Assembly: GCF_002803075.1 (NCBI RefSeq)
Contig: NZ_NNBK01000011.1
Coordinates: 249,629-313,628, forward strand
Reading direction: 5' to 3'
Source of the DNA: Streptomyces sp. CB01373
GTDB lineage: Bacteria; Actinomycetota; Actinomycetes; Streptomycetales; Streptomycetaceae
DNA length: 64,000 nt
Below the pieces are notes generated by a model. It ran no database searches, was not told the origin of the DNA, and saw only the letters and a program-made list of their open reading frames with translations. Shown one piece after another: positions 32,909 through 41,925 of the stretch (positions are counted from its first letter, which is position 1; every line of letters starts with the position of its first letter). The position numbers were made by a program, and so were the translations under genes.

Positions 32909-33511
32909 ATGAGTCTGGTGGAACTGCTCGCGCAGGCCGACGAGCGCGGGCTGGCAGCCGGCGGGCTGGCTTGTTTGGACCGGTGCGTGCCCCTGCTCGG
33001 CGGCGACGACGAGGTCCTGCGGCCGCTGTGGGGGAGCCTCGCCGAGGACGGCGACCACTCCTCGGACGGCGACTGGGCCGAGCGGCTCGAGAAGGCACGC
33101 GGCGCGCTGGAGGCGATGGGCGACGAGGACGACGAGGCCGTGCTGCTGGCCCGTGGGATGCTGTCCGCCGCGCCGGCCGCCCGGTCCGCCGCCGAGGTGC
33201 GGCAGTGGGCGGACGCCTGCTCGGTCGCCTCGCTCCGGATCCACCAGCTCCTCGACCCGGCCGAGGACGGCGCCCCCGCCGACACCCTCCCCGAGGCGCT
33301 CGACTCCGTGCGCGCCGGGGGAAGCCCCGCCCCGGGTCCCGCCGAGGGCATGTCGCCGCTGGTCGCGGGCGAACTGCGCCGCCAGATCACCGTCCTGGAA
33401 CTGGTCGCCGGGCACGGACGTGCCGGACTCCGCCAGGCCCTGGAGGTCTCCACGGAGGGGCGCCGCGTCCTGCGGGCGGTGGTGTCCCGCCGGGCCCGCG
33501 GCCGGGTGTGA
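32909..33511 (+). CDS. hypothetical protein, helical and acidic
   Basis: It has 200 residues and I do not recognise the family. The ATG at 32909 has GAGGAGG ending about six bases upstream, and in-frame sequence before it looks non-coding. The protein is Ala/Leu/Glu-rich and helical (LVELLAQADERGLAAGGLACLDRCVPLLGG; LLARGMLSAAPAARSAAEVRQWADACS), with no membrane helix or signal. Two short neighbours downstream run the same way. The 210 bases upstream of it hold no recognisable gene. Confidence 0.7.
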   Translation: MSLVELLAQADERGLAAGGLACLDRCVPLLGGDDEVLRPLWGSLAEDGDHSSDGDWAERLEKARGALEAMGDEDDEAVLLARGMLSAAPAARSAAEVRQWADACSVASLRIHQLLDPAEDGAPADTLPEALDSVRAGGSPAPGPAEGMSPLVAGELRRQITVLELVAGHGRAGLRQALEVSTEGRRVLRAVVSRRARGRV

Positions 33512-33661
33512 GCCCACCGCCCCGGACGGACCGGGCGCGCGGCGGGCATCTGTGAGCGTCCTGCGGGCGCGATGCGGTGGTCCTGCGCCGGTCCTGCGCC
33601 GGTTGTGGGGAAATCCGCGATCGCGGGTGACGAACTGCGGGCGGAGCGCGCTCTTCCCTAT

Positions 33662-34072
33662 GTGACAGTCCAGCATGTGACGACTCAGCAGCAGAGCAGG
33701 CCGCAGGCCGCCACCAAACCGGTGCGGTGGGCGGCGGACACCGTGACGGCGATGCGCGAGGGCGCTCGGCTGCGCCTGGACTACTCGGCGCAGAGCCTGT
33801 GGCGCGTCGACCGGACCATCGAGGAGATACGGCGCGAGGGCACGCCGCACGCCGCCGTGCGGAGCGTGCTGCGCGGCTTCGGCGCGTACGCGGGCGAGGT
33901 GATCGTCCGTCATGGCGGCGGGGCCGAGTGGTGGGCGAGCGGCGGCGAGCACTGGGTGCGCACCGCGGACGGACGGCTGTGGGACCCCATCGAGGAGGCC
34001 GGCCGCTGCTTCACGGGCCAGGGCTCGCTGCGGCTGCTGTGCCGGGACGCGATGGGGAGCGAGCGGATCTGA
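33662..34072 (+). CDS. hypothetical protein
   Basis: About 136 residues; the start is uncertain between GTG 33662 and GTG 33677, neither with a clear ribosome site. The composition is globular and positively biased at the N-terminus, with the recognisable blocks LRLDYSAQSLWRVDRTIEEIRREGTPHAAVRSVLRGFGAYAGEVIVRHGG and WLWDP-like TADGRLWDPIEEA. It looks like a conserved small Streptomyces protein without assigned function. It ends three bases before the first sigma-factor start, so it may be co-transcribed with it. Confidence 0.65.
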   Translation: MTVQHVTTQQQSRPQAATKPVRWAADTVTAMREGARLRLDYSAQSLWRVDRTIEEIRREGTPHAAVRSVLRGFGAYAGEVIVRHGGGAEWWASGGEHWVRTADGRLWDPIEEAGRCFTGQGSLRLLCRDAMGSERI

Positions 34073-34075
34073 GCC

Positions 34076-34798
34076 GTGGCCGGTGGGCCGCTGACGAGCT
34101 GTGACACTTCTGTGGGAGCCGACGCTGATGACCGTGGGGGCGTGGACACGGCCGGTGGGCGGTGCGCACGCCTGGGGACTCGCTACGGACGAGGACGGTT
34201 CTTGGGCCACGGAGGGGAACCCCGCCGCGCGCAGGCGTACGACGGGGAGCTGGGTGCGGCCGTCGCACGGGCCCAGGAGGGCGACGAGGAGTCCTTCGCC
34301 GTCGCGTACCGGCTGGTGCAGCCCGGACTGCTCGGGTATCTGCGCGGTCTCGTCGGCGACGACGCGGAGGACGTGGCCTCCGAGGCCTGGCTGGAGATCG
34401 CGCGCGACCTCGGCCGGTTCCGGGGCGACGGGGCGGGCTTCCGCGGCTGGACGGCGACCATCGCCCGGCACCGGGCGCTCGACCATCTGCGCCGGAAACG
34501 GGTGCGGCCCCGGGGCACCACGCTGGAGCAGGACGTCCTGGAGCTGCCCGGTCCGCACAGCACCCACGACCAGGCCCTGGAGGCCATGACCACCGAGCGC
34601 GCTCTCGACCTCGTCCGCGGGCTGCCCCGCGACCAGGCCGAGGCCGTACTGCTGCGGGTCGTGGTCGGTCTCGACGGCCCCGCCGCCGCGCGTGTCCTCG
34701 GCAAACGGCCGGGCGCGGTGCGCACCGCGGCCTACCGGGGTCTGAAACGGCTGGCGCTTCAGCTCGAGGAGGAGGCCCGGGGCGCGGCGGGAGAGTGA
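34076..34798 (+). CDS. ECF RNA polymerase sigma factor (first of tandem pair)
   Basis: It has 240 residues at the longest; the GTG at 34076 follows the previous stop by three bases, but in-frame GTGs at 34112 and 34142 are also possible and the first 50 residues look poorly conserved. Sigma region 2 is visible as DEESFAVAYRLVQPGLLGYLRGLVGDDAEDVASEAWLEIARDL with FRGWTATIARHRALDHLRR. Region 4 is LPRDQAEAVLLRVVVGLDGPAAARVLGKRPGAVRTAAYRGLKRL. It is a close paralogue of the sigma factor starting at 35088. Confidence 0.85.
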   Translation: MAGGPLTSCDTSVGADADDRGGVDTAGGRCARLGTRYGRGRFLGHGGEPRRAQAYDGELGAAVARAQEGDEESFAVAYRLVQPGLLGYLRGLVGDDAEDVASEAWLEIARDLGRFRGDGAGFRGWTATIARHRALDHLRRKRVRPRGTTLEQDVLELPGPHSTHDQALEAMTTERALDLVRGLPRDQAEAVLLRVVVGLDGPAAARVLGKRPGAVRTAAYRGLKRLALQLEEEARGAAGE

Positions 34799-34812
34799 GG
34801 GGCACCGAGGCA

Positions 34813-34854
34813 ACGGCCGGGGCCGCCACCCCCCACAGGAGAGGCCCCGGCCGT
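34813..34854 (+). terminator. hairpin after first ECF sigma gene
   Basis: Arms 34813-34824 and 34843-34854 pair perfectly over 12 bp around an 18-base loop, beginning 14 bases after the stop codon. Confidence 0.6.
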
Positions 34855-35087
34855 CGCGCGGCACGGGCCGCGCGGCCCGTACTCCTTACAGCGCCGAGGG
34901 AGCGGTTTCTGTCACACCTCGCCCCCGCTCCGATTGGTTGCGCGTTGTACGGTCATGGACGGAAGGCGGTTTCAAGCCGTAACGTGCCTTTCGCGCCGAG
35001 GCGCGGCGGGCATGGACACCGCAACGATCTGCCGCCTCGAACACCGCAACCATCAACTGAGGAACCACGACGGCGAGAGCCCGGTCC

Positions 35088-35792
35088 GTGCCAGCGGTGC
35101 CGGTTCAGTGGCAAGAAAGGGCACCACGGGTGCTGGGGGACGACGCGGAGCTGACCGCCGCGGTGCTTGCGGCGCAGGACGGGGACGAGACCGCGTTCCG
35201 GACTGTGTACCGTGCCGTGCACCCGCGGCTGCTCGGATACATACGCACGCTGGTCGGCGATCCGGACGCCGAGGACGTGGCGTCCGAGGCCTGGCTCCAG
35301 ATCGCCCGCGACCTGGAGCGGTTCAGCGGGGACGCCGACCGGTTCCGCGGCTGGGCCGCCCGGATAGCCCGCAACCGCGCCCTGGACCACATACGCATGC
35401 GCGGCCGCCGCCCCGCGATCGGCGGCGACGAGACGGAACTGGCCGGCCGGGCCGCGGAGTCCGACACCGCGGGCGAGGCCATGGAGGCCCTTGCCACCGG
35501 AAGCACGTTCTCCCTCATCGCCCGGCTGCCGCAGGACCAGGCCGAGGCCGTGGTGCTCCGGGTGGTCGTGGGTCTCGACGCGAAGACCGCGGCCGAGACG
35601 CTCGGCAAGCGCCCCGGTGCCGTGCGCACCGCCGCGCACCGCGGTCTGAAACGGCTCGCGGAACTCCTCGGTGACGATCCGCAATCCCCCCACGCGCTCG
35701 ACGCGCTGCCGCCTCCGCGAGAACCGCGGGGACGCGCGGTGACGTCCGCCGGTGTGACGCATATGCGTGCCCGGACGCAGAAGGACATGTGA
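35088..35792 (+). CDS. ECF RNA polymerase sigma factor (second of tandem pair)
   Basis: It has 234 residues if started at GTG 35088; GTG 35130, just before VLGDDAELTAAV, is an alternative with AAAGGG about eight bases upstream. Region 2: ETAFRTVYRAVHPRLLGYIRTLVGDPDAEDVASEAWLQIARDL and FRGWAARIARNRALDHIR. Region 4: LPQDQAEAVVLRVVVGLDAKTAAETLGKRPGAVRTAAHRGLKRLAELL. A tail of about 40 residues follows. The stop overlaps the next gene's ATG, which encodes a membrane protein in the place expected of an anti-sigma factor. Confidence 0.9.
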   Translation: MPAVPVQWQERAPRVLGDDAELTAAVLAAQDGDETAFRTVYRAVHPRLLGYIRTLVGDPDAEDVASEAWLQIARDLERFSGDADRFRGWAARIARNRALDHIRMRGRRPAIGGDETELAGRAAESDTAGEAMEALATGSTFSLIARLPQDQAEAVVLRVVVGLDAKTAAETLGKRPGAVRTAAHRGLKRLAELLGDDPQSPHALDALPPPREPRGRAVTSAGVTHMRARTQKDM

Positions 35793-37087
35793 TGGCCGAG
35801 GAGCAGCACAGGTGGCTGGACCACGACACCGCGGAGCGTCTGCTGCGCGGGGAGCCACTGGACACCGTCGACATCACCGTCCGTGATCAGGCCGAACGGC
35901 TCGCCAAGGCGCTGGGCGCCCTGTCCGCCGAGTCGTCCCCGCTTCCTTTGGCCGTCCGTGCCTTCCAGGACCGGGCCGCCTTCTCCGCCTCCTCGCCCGC
36001 CTCGGCGTGTCCCGTCGAGGCCGACGAGGCACTGCCCGGTGAGGCGGCCGCGCTGGCCGCCTTCCGCAAGGCACACGCCGAACGGGCCGACGAGCGGGCC
36101 GCGGAGGGCGCCGACGCCTTCGGCGCGGCCCTCGCGGCGCACTCCCGTCCGCGTTCCGCGATCTCCGACGACGTCGGGCTCGTCCGGGTCGGCACGCACG
36201 CGCGTGGCGGTACGGGAGGGCGTTCCCGGCATGCCGGGCCGGGGCGCCGGCGCCGGCCGGTACGCCTCGCGCTGTCGGCCGCGCTGGCCGTGGGCGCGGT
36301 CGGCGGGGTCGCGGCGGCGGCCACCACCGGCGTGCTGCCGACGCCGTTCGGCGGCGACGAGCCCGCGCCCGGCACCTCCGTCTCCGTCCCGGCGACCCCG
36401 GAGCACCCGCTGGTGACGCCCTCGCCCGGCCGCACCACGGGCGGCGGTCCGGGCACGCCGACGCCCGGCGGCGCCACGACCGGCGCCGCGGACCGCGACG
36501 CCGGGAGCAGCGCGCTCGAGGGCGGCGCCGCCCCCGGGCACGAGGCCACCGCCACCGCCGGTTCCGGCGACGACCAGGGCGCCCCCGAGAGCTGGAACCG
36601 GCTGGTGTCGTCCTGCCGCGACCTGCGCGACGGCAAGAGCCTGGACTCCGACCGCCGGCGCGACCTGGAGACGGCGGCCGGCGGCTCCGCGCGCGTGTGG
36701 TCGTACTGCCGGGGTGTCCTGAAGACGGTCGACGGCCGCTCCGGTGACAAGGGCCGCGACGACCAGGGCGGGAGCGAGGGCGGCGGCGAGAACGGCAAGA
36801 GCGCCGGGAAGGGCCGCGGCGGCCAGGGCGACCAGGGTTCCCAGGACGGCCAGGGCGACGACCAGGACGGCGACAGAGCCGGCGACGGAGCCGGGCACGG
36901 AGACGGGGACAAAAAGCGCCTCGGCGGCAACGGCCGCGGCTTCCACAAGAGCCTCGCGCCGACGATGTTCGCCCCGGCGCTCCCGGACGTCTCACCGCCG
37001 GACCCGGAACGGCCCGCCTCGCCCTCGGCTCCGTTTGCCGGGCCCCACCTGCTGCCGCTCCTGACCCCACCCCTGCCACCGCTCTGA
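35792..37087 (+). CDS. putative membrane anti-sigma factor
   Basis: It has 431 residues. The N-terminal cytoplasmic part (about 1-155) begins AEEQHRWLDHDTAERLLRGEPLD, a start often seen in actinobacterial proteins coupled to ECF sigma genes. One membrane helix lies at about 156-175 (LALSAALAVGAVGGVAAAATTGVL). The exported part is Pro/Gly/Thr-rich, carries two cysteines (SSCRDL and WSYCRG) that may pair, and then a long Gly/Asp/Gln/Lys low-complexity run. One-base overlap with the sigma gene supports a cognate pair. A zinc-binding HxxxCxxC motif is not visible, so it is not a classic ZAS protein. Confidence 0.75.
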   Translation: MAEEQHRWLDHDTAERLLRGEPLDTVDITVRDQAERLAKALGALSAESSPLPLAVRAFQDRAAFSASSPASACPVEADEALPGEAAALAAFRKAHAERADERAAEGADAFGAALAAHSRPRSAISDDVGLVRVGTHARGGTGGRSRHAGPGRRRRPVRLALSAALAVGAVGGVAAAATTGVLPTPFGGDEPAPGTSVSVPATPEHPLVTPSPGRTTGGGPGTPTPGGATTGAADRDAGSSALEGGAAPGHEATATAGSGDDQGAPESWNRLVSSCRDLRDGKSLDSDRRRDLETAAGGSARVWSYCRGVLKTVDGRSGDKGRDDQGGSEGGGENGKSAGKGRGGQGDQGSQDGQGDDQDGDRAGDGAGHGDGDKKRLGGNGRGFHKSLAPTMFAPALPDVSPPDPERPASPSAPFAGPHLLPLLTPPLPPL

Positions 37088-37231
37088 GCTGCGGGTTCGT
37101 GCCACAGGGAAGACTGTCCCCCCAGGGGTGTGACGTTTTCCACGGCGGTGGCGCAGTAGTGAGTGAGCCGACTGGTCATCGGCCGCCGCACAGAGCCGGG
37201 GTTCCCCCCGTACCCACGGCTCGTGCATTTC

Positions 37232-37270
37232 GGCGCGGGCGGGACACGTTCCCCCGGTCCCGCCCGCGCC
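37232..37270. terminator. hairpin between convergent anti-sigma and L,D-transpeptidase genes
   Basis: A perfect 14-bp stem (37232-37245 / 37257-37270) around an 11-base loop lies in the 219-base gap between convergent stops. Confidence 0.7.
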
Positions 37271-37306
37271 CCCGTCCTCTCCCTCGCCCTTCCCGTTCCT
37301 CGCGCG

Positions 37307-38158
37307 TCACCAGTGCACGACGACCCGGTCGCCGACCCGCACCTGCGCGAACAGCCGTGAGATCGCACCCTCGTCGCGTACGTTGACGCACCCGTGCGAG
37401 CCGCCCGCGTAGCCGCGCGCCGCGAAGTCGTAGGAGAAGTGCACGGCCTGGCCGCCGCTGAAGAACAGCGCGTAGGGCATGGGGGAGTCGTAGAGCGTCG
37501 ACACATGGTGCCGGGACTTCCAGTAGACCTGGAACACACCCTCGCGGGTGGGTGTGTACTCGCTTCCGAACCGCACCGCCATCGTCGAGAGCGTTCGTCC
37601 GTCCACCATCCAGCGCAGTGTCCGGCTGGTCTTGTCGATGCACAGCACCCGGCCGGTCAGGCAGCGCCCGTCCGGTGGTGCGGCCGGCTGCCCGCCCATC
37701 AGGTACAGCTCCCACCGGCCCGGCTCGTGCGTCATCGCCAGCAGGCGCTGCCAGGTGACCGTGTCGGTCCGCCCCGTCCGCGGCAGCCCGCGCTTTCCCT
37801 GGAAGCCCTGGACGGCCTGCTCGGTCAGGTCGTCGTAGGAGCCGGTGGGCCCGTCGAACAGCCAGCCGATCTGGCGCAGCCGGGCCTGGAGTTCCCGTAC
37901 GGCAGGGCCGCTGTCGCCGCGGGACCACAGGACCTGGGCGGTGCTGCGGACCGGGCGCGGGGTCCCGCCCGGTCTCGCGTCGCCGGGGTCGCCGGTGCGG
38001 ACACCGGGCTGCCGGGTGCCGTCCGGGATCTCGATGTGCACCGGCGTGCGCGGCCGGCCGTCCGGGCCCGTGGGCTGCACCGTGCAGCCGCTCAGGGCGG
38101 CCAGTGCCGTGGCCGCGGCGACGGCGGCGCCCGCCTTCCTCATGCCCCCGGTACGCAT
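37307..38158 (-). CDS. L,D-transpeptidase lipoprotein with peptidoglycan-binding domain
   Basis: It has 283 residues. The N-terminal lipoprotein signal ends in the lipobox LSGC (about residue 25). A PG_binding_1 domain (about 80-145) reads GDSGPAVRELQARLRQIGWLFDGPTGSYDDLTEQAVQGFQ. The C-terminal YkuD domain has the active-site signature SHGCVNVRD with the catalytic Cys and His. It should form 3-3 crosslinks or attach proteins to the wall. The ATG at 38158 was chosen over 38143 for its G-rich ribosome site. It is divergent from the mutase gene. Confidence 0.93.
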   Translation of the reverse strand: MRTGGMRKAGAAVAAATALAALSGCTVQPTGPDGRPRTPVHIEIPDGTRQPGVRTGDPGDARPGGTPRPVRSTAQVLWSRGDSGPAVRELQARLRQIGWLFDGPTGSYDDLTEQAVQGFQGKRGLPRTGRTDTVTWQRLLAMTHEPGRWELYLMGGQPAAPPDGRCLTGRVLCIDKTSRTLRWMVDGRTLSTMAVRFGSEYTPTREGVFQVYWKSRHHVSTLYDSPMPYALFFSGGQAVHFSYDFAARGYAGGSHGCVNVRDEGAISRLFAQVRVGDRVVVHW

Positions 38159-38392
38159 GGCGCCCCCCGCTGTCCCGCCGGCGTCCGTCGCCGGTACACC
38201 GGAATGTCTCCCCGCGAGTGACGGACGGCGAACCACGGGGCAAGGTGGGGAGATGAACGAGCGGTCCGGCCCGTGGGACAGCTCCCCGCGGCGGGCACTC
38301 CCCGATGGCACGGCCGCCGCCGCGGTCCGGGGCGACGGCGGGTCGTACGGGCGGACAACTGGCGGGCGACAAGGAACGCGGAGGCACACACC

Positions 38393-39973
38393 ATGACGCG
38401 CGAGTCGGAGTCGGGGCTGCCCATCGAGCCGGTCTACGGGCCGGACGCCCTGAAGGACTGGGACCCGGCCGGGAAACTGGGCGAGCCGGGGGCCTACCCC
38501 TTCACCCGCGGTGTGTACCCCACCATGTACACGGGCCGCCCCTGGACCATGCGCCAGTACGCCGGTTTCGGCACGGCGGTGGAGTCCAACGCCCGCTACA
38601 AGCAGTTGATCGCCAACGGCACGACGGGCCTGTCCGTCGCCTTCGACCTGCCCACCCAGATGGGCCACGACTCCGACGCGCCGATCGCGCACGGCGAGGT
38701 CGGCAAGGTGGGCGTGGCCATCGACTCCGTCGACGACATGCGGGTGCTGTTCGGCGGGATCCCGCTGGACAAGGTGTCCACGTCGATGACGATCAACGCC
38801 CCCGCGGCACTCCTGCTCCTGCTGTACCAACTGGTGGCGGAGGAGCAGGGGGTCGGCGCCGACAGCCTGACGGGCACGATCCAGAACGACGTGCTGAAGG
38901 AGTACATCGCGCGCGGGACGTACATCTTCCCGCCCAAGCCGTCCCTGCGGCTGATCGCGGACATCTTCAAGTACTGCAGGGCCGAGATCCCCAAGTGGAA
39001 CACCATCTCGATCTCGGGCTACCACATGGCCGAGGCGGGCGCGTCCCCCACGCAGGAGATCGCGTTCACCCTCGCCGACGGCATCGAGTACGTCCGCACG
39101 GCGGTCGCGGCCGGCATGGACGTCGACGACTTCGCCCCGCGCCTGTCGTTCTTCTTCGTCGCCCGGACGACGATCCTGGAGGAGGTCGCCAAGTTCCGCG
39201 CCGCCCGCCGGATCTGGGCGCGTGTGATGAAGGAGGAGTTCGGCGCGAAGAACCCCAAGTCGCTGATGCTGCGCTTCCACACGCAGACGGCGGGGGTCCA
39301 GCTCACGGCGCAGCAGCCCGAGGTGAACCTGGTCCGGGTCGCCGTCCAGGGCCTGTCGGCGGTCCTCGGCGGCACCCAGTCGCTGCACACCAACGCCTTC
39401 GACGAGGCGATCGCGCTGCCCACCGACAAGAGCGCGCGCCTGGCCCTGCGCACCCAGCAGGTCCTGGCGTACGAGACGGACGTGACCGCGACGGTGGACC
39501 CCTTCGCCGGCTCCTACGTCATCGAGAGGTTGACGGACGACGTGGAGGCGGCCGCCGTCGCGCTGATGCGGAAGGTCGAGGACCTCGGGGGCGCGGTCTC
39601 GGCGATCGAGCACGGCTTCCAGAAGCAGGAGATCGAGCGCAGCGCCTACCGCATCGCCCAGGAGACCGACTCCGGCGAGCGGGTCGTCGTCGGCGTCAAC
39701 CGCTTCGGACTCGACGAGGAGGAGCCCTACGAGCCGCTCCGCGTCGACCCCGCCATCGAGGCCCAGCAGGCCGAACGCCTGGCCCGGCTGCGCGCCGAGC
39801 GCGACCGGACGGCGGTGGACACGGCCCTGTCCGCCCTGAAGAAGGCCGCCAAGGGCGAGGACAACGTCCTCTACCCGATGAAGGAGGCGCTGAGGGCGCG
39901 GGCGACGGTGGGCGAGGTGTGCAACGCGCTGCGCGAGGTGTGGGGCAACTACGTGCCGAGCGACGTGTTCTGA
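38393..39973 (+). CDS. acyl-CoA mutase large subunit (methylmalonyl-CoA mutase-type, no B12 domain)
   Basis: It has 526 residues and ends after the substrate-binding barrel, so it needs a separate cobalamin-binding small subunit, which is not in this window. Conserved blocks: PFTRGVYPTMYTGRPWTMRQYAGFGTA, GLSVAFDLPTQMGHDSD, TIQNDVLKEYIARGTYIFPP, ISGYHMAEAGA and QSLHTNAFDEA. At the positions equivalent to P. shermanii Tyr89 and Arg207 it keeps Tyr (RQYAGF) and Arg (ARGTY), the methylmalonyl-CoA type, rather than the Phe/Gln of isobutyryl-CoA mutase. GGAGG lies nine bases before the ATG. Confidence 0.9.
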   Translation: MTRESESGLPIEPVYGPDALKDWDPAGKLGEPGAYPFTRGVYPTMYTGRPWTMRQYAGFGTAVESNARYKQLIANGTTGLSVAFDLPTQMGHDSDAPIAHGEVGKVGVAIDSVDDMRVLFGGIPLDKVSTSMTINAPAALLLLLYQLVAEEQGVGADSLTGTIQNDVLKEYIARGTYIFPPKPSLRLIADIFKYCRAEIPKWNTISISGYHMAEAGASPTQEIAFTLADGIEYVRTAVAAGMDVDDFAPRLSFFFVARTTILEEVAKFRAARRIWARVMKEEFGAKNPKSLMLRFHTQTAGVQLTAQQPEVNLVRVAVQGLSAVLGGTQSLHTNAFDEAIALPTDKSARLALRTQQVLAYETDVTATVDPFAGSYVIERLTDDVEAAAVALMRKVEDLGGAVSAIEHGFQKQEIERSAYRIAQETDSGERVVVGVNRFGLDEEEPYEPLRVDPAIEAQQAERLARLRAERDRTAVDTALSALKKAAKGEDNVLYPMKEALRARATVGEVCNALREVWGNYVPSDVF

Positions 39974-40072
39974 GCGACGGCGGCCCCCGCGGCGAGGGGG
40001 CCGCCGGGCCGCCCGTCTCGTCCCCCGGAACCCGGAGACGGGGTGCCGTACCGCCGTGCGACACTCCTTGCC

Positions 40073-40723
40073 ATGTTCGGAGTCATCCACCTCCCCACCT
40101 ACTTGGCAGGACTGGCCCTCATCGTCCTGCTCCCCGGGCCCAACTCGCTGTACGTGCTCTCCGTCGCCGCCCGGCGCGGGGTACGCGCCGGGTACACCGC
40201 CGCCGCGGGTGTCTGGTGCGGGGACACCGTGCTCATGACGCTGGGAGCGGCCGGGGCGGCCTCGCTGCTGAAGGCGAACCCCGTGCTGTTCGGGATCGTG
40301 AAGTACGCCGGCGCCGGATATCTGACCTGGATCGCGATCGGCATGCTGCGGACCGGCTGGGGGATGTGGCGGACCCGGCGGGAGAAGGCCGCGCCGGAGG
40401 AGGACTCCGCGCCGGCCGCCGGCGAGCGGCCGTTCCGCCGCGCTCTCGTCGTGAGCCTCGTCAATCCCAAGGCGATCCTGTTCGTCATCGCCTTCTTCGT
40501 GCAGTTCGTCGACCCGGCCTACGCCTATCCTGCGCTGTCCTTCGTCATCCTCGGCGCCTTCCTCCAGTTCGCCAGCGTCCTCTACCTCAGCGCGCTGATA
40601 TTCGGCGGCATGAAGCTGGCCGCCGCCTTCCGCCGCCGCAAGCGCCTGTCGGCGTCCGCGACCTCCGCGGCGGGCGTGCTGTTCCTGGGCTTCGCGGTGA
40701 AGCTCACGCTGGCGAGCACGTAG
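40073..40723 (+). CDS. LysE-family exporter (leucine-efflux-like)
   Basis: It has 216 residues and six membrane helices, with the LysE/RhtB signature GLALIVLLPGPNSLYVLSVAARRGVRAG at the N-terminus and FRRALVVSLVNPKAILFVIAFFVQFV in the middle. Family members export amino acids; the extended signature resembles LeuE-type proteins, but the substrate is not certain. A charged cytoplasmic loop of about 30 residues separates the two helix bundles. It is followed by a hairpin at 40770-40799. Confidence 0.88.
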   Translation: MFGVIHLPTYLAGLALIVLLPGPNSLYVLSVAARRGVRAGYTAAAGVWCGDTVLMTLGAAGAASLLKANPVLFGIVKYAGAGYLTWIAIGMLRTGWGMWRTRREKAAPEEDSAPAAGERPFRRALVVSLVNPKAILFVIAFFVQFVDPAYAYPALSFVILGAFLQFASVLYLSALIFGGMKLAAAFRRRKRLSASATSAAGVLFLGFAVKLTLAST

Positions 40724-40769
40724 CGCCGCTCCGCCGGCCGCCGCTCGCCGCGGGGACCGCGGACGGCAC

Positions 40770-40799
40770 GGGCCCCGGAACGTATCCGTTCCGGGGCCC
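40770..40799. terminator. bidirectional hairpin between LysE and acyltransferase genes
   Basis: A perfect 13-bp stem (40770-40782 / 40787-40799) with loop TATC lies between convergent genes. Confidence 0.8.
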
Positions 40800-40842
40800 A
40801 CTTCTGTCCCATGGGGCTTGTTGCGCCGTCGTGTCCGGCGGG

Positions 40843-41925
40843 TCAGCCGAGCAGTCGTCGCAGGTTCAGCCTGCCCCACAGCAGGCTGGTGCCGAACGAG
40901 AGGGCCATCACCGTGATCAGCAGACCGACCAGAAGCAGCCCCGCCATCGGTCCGCTCAGGTCCGGCGACACCAACGGGGCGACGATCTCCTCGACGAACA
41001 GCACATGCACCATGTACGCGCCGAGCGCGGCACCGGCCAGCTTCTGCAGGAGCGGCCGCAGCTTCTCGGGGATGCGGATCCTGTTGACCAGGAGCAGCAC
41101 ACAGATGGTCAGGACGGCGACGAACAGGTGCGCGTTGGGGATCACGTAATGGACCTGCGTGTTGTACCAGAGGCACCCGGCCATGGCGAGCGGCATCACG
41201 ACGAACAGCGGCCAGCGCCACCGTACGGCGCCCGCCGGGAGGGCGAACAGAAACGCGCCCCCGACCGCGTACACCAGCGAATAGGTGCCGAACCCCCAGG
41301 TCGCCGTCGGCATCCTGTGACCCGTGACCTCGCCGAGGGTGGTCAGCACGCTCGGCAGCACCGCGATGCCGAGAAGGGCGGCTCCCAGTCCCCAGGGCCG
41401 CTTCCCGGCCTTGACCAGCATCGCGAAGGCGAGCAGCACGGTGATCGGGATGTAGCTGTACATGAACCACAGGTGGTAGGCGGGCCGAACGGTGCCGAAG
41501 AGGGAGCTCGTCGCCAGCTCGGTCATCGGCCGGTCGTTGCGGTCCCGCAGCCAGGCCCAGACCAGATAGACCGCCGTCCACACGAAGAGCGGAACGGTGT
41601 TGCGGACGACCCGCTGCCACATCCGGGCGCTGTCGCGCGGGGGCGCGCCGACCAGCACGGCCCAGCCGGCGATGGCGAAGTACGTGGGAACGGCGAAGGC
41701 ATGGATGCCCTCGACCACGTGTCCCGCCCAGTACGACCCGGAGCCGTTGGCCGGGTTGTCGCCGGTCGCCTTGATGAACTGGGCGCCCGTGTGTCCCAAC
41801 ATGACCATGGCCGAACAGATCAGCCGCATCAGGTCGATGTCGTAGCGGTGTTCCCGTGGTGCGGCGGCCTGTTCGGGCGAGGCGCTTCTCTGCTGCGGCA
41901 CGTGTACGGCTATGTCATTGGGCAC
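40843..41925 (-). CDS. acyltransferase 3-family membrane O-acyltransferase
   Basis: It has 360 residues and about ten membrane helices. The family start is YDIDLMRLICSAMVMLGHTGAQF, with the histidine that likely takes part in acyl transfer, followed by FAVPTYFAIAGWAV and HLWFMYSYIP. Such proteins acetylate sugars of surface polysaccharides. It lies at the edge of the glycopolymer locus and could modify the nonulosonic-acid polymer; this link is inference from position. The GTG start lacks a clear ribosome site. Confidence 0.87.
   Translation of the reverse strand: MPNDIAVHVPQQRSASPEQAAAPREHRYDIDLMRLICSAMVMLGHTGAQFIKATGDNPANGSGSYWAGHVVEGIHAFAVPTYFAIAGWAVLVGAPPRDSARMWQRVVRNTVPLFVWTAVYLVWAWLRDRNDRPMTELATSSLFGTVRPAYHLWFMYSYIPITVLLAFAMLVKAGKRPWGLGAALLGIAVLPSVLTTLGEVTGHRMPTATWGFGTYSLVYAVGGAFLFALPAGAVRWRWPLFVVMPLAMAGCLWYNTQVHYVIPNAHLFVAVLTICVLLLVNRIRIPEKLRPLLQKLAGAALGAYMVHVLFVEEIVAPLVSPDLSGPMAGLLLVGLLITVMALSFGTSLLWGRLNLRRLLG

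Noticed and set aside
34934..35674. Open frame between and across the two sigma-factor genes
   Set aside because: It is out of frame with the second sigma gene and its translation has no domain; the sigma frame has clear region 2 and 4 motifs.
37307..41620. Very long minus-strand open frame of over 1400 codons covering the mutase and LysE genes
   Set aside because: Only its end, 37307-38158, is a real gene (L,D-transpeptidase). The rest is antisense to well-supported genes and reads as Arg/Gly/Asp/Val-rich low-information sequence, a normal effect of high GC.
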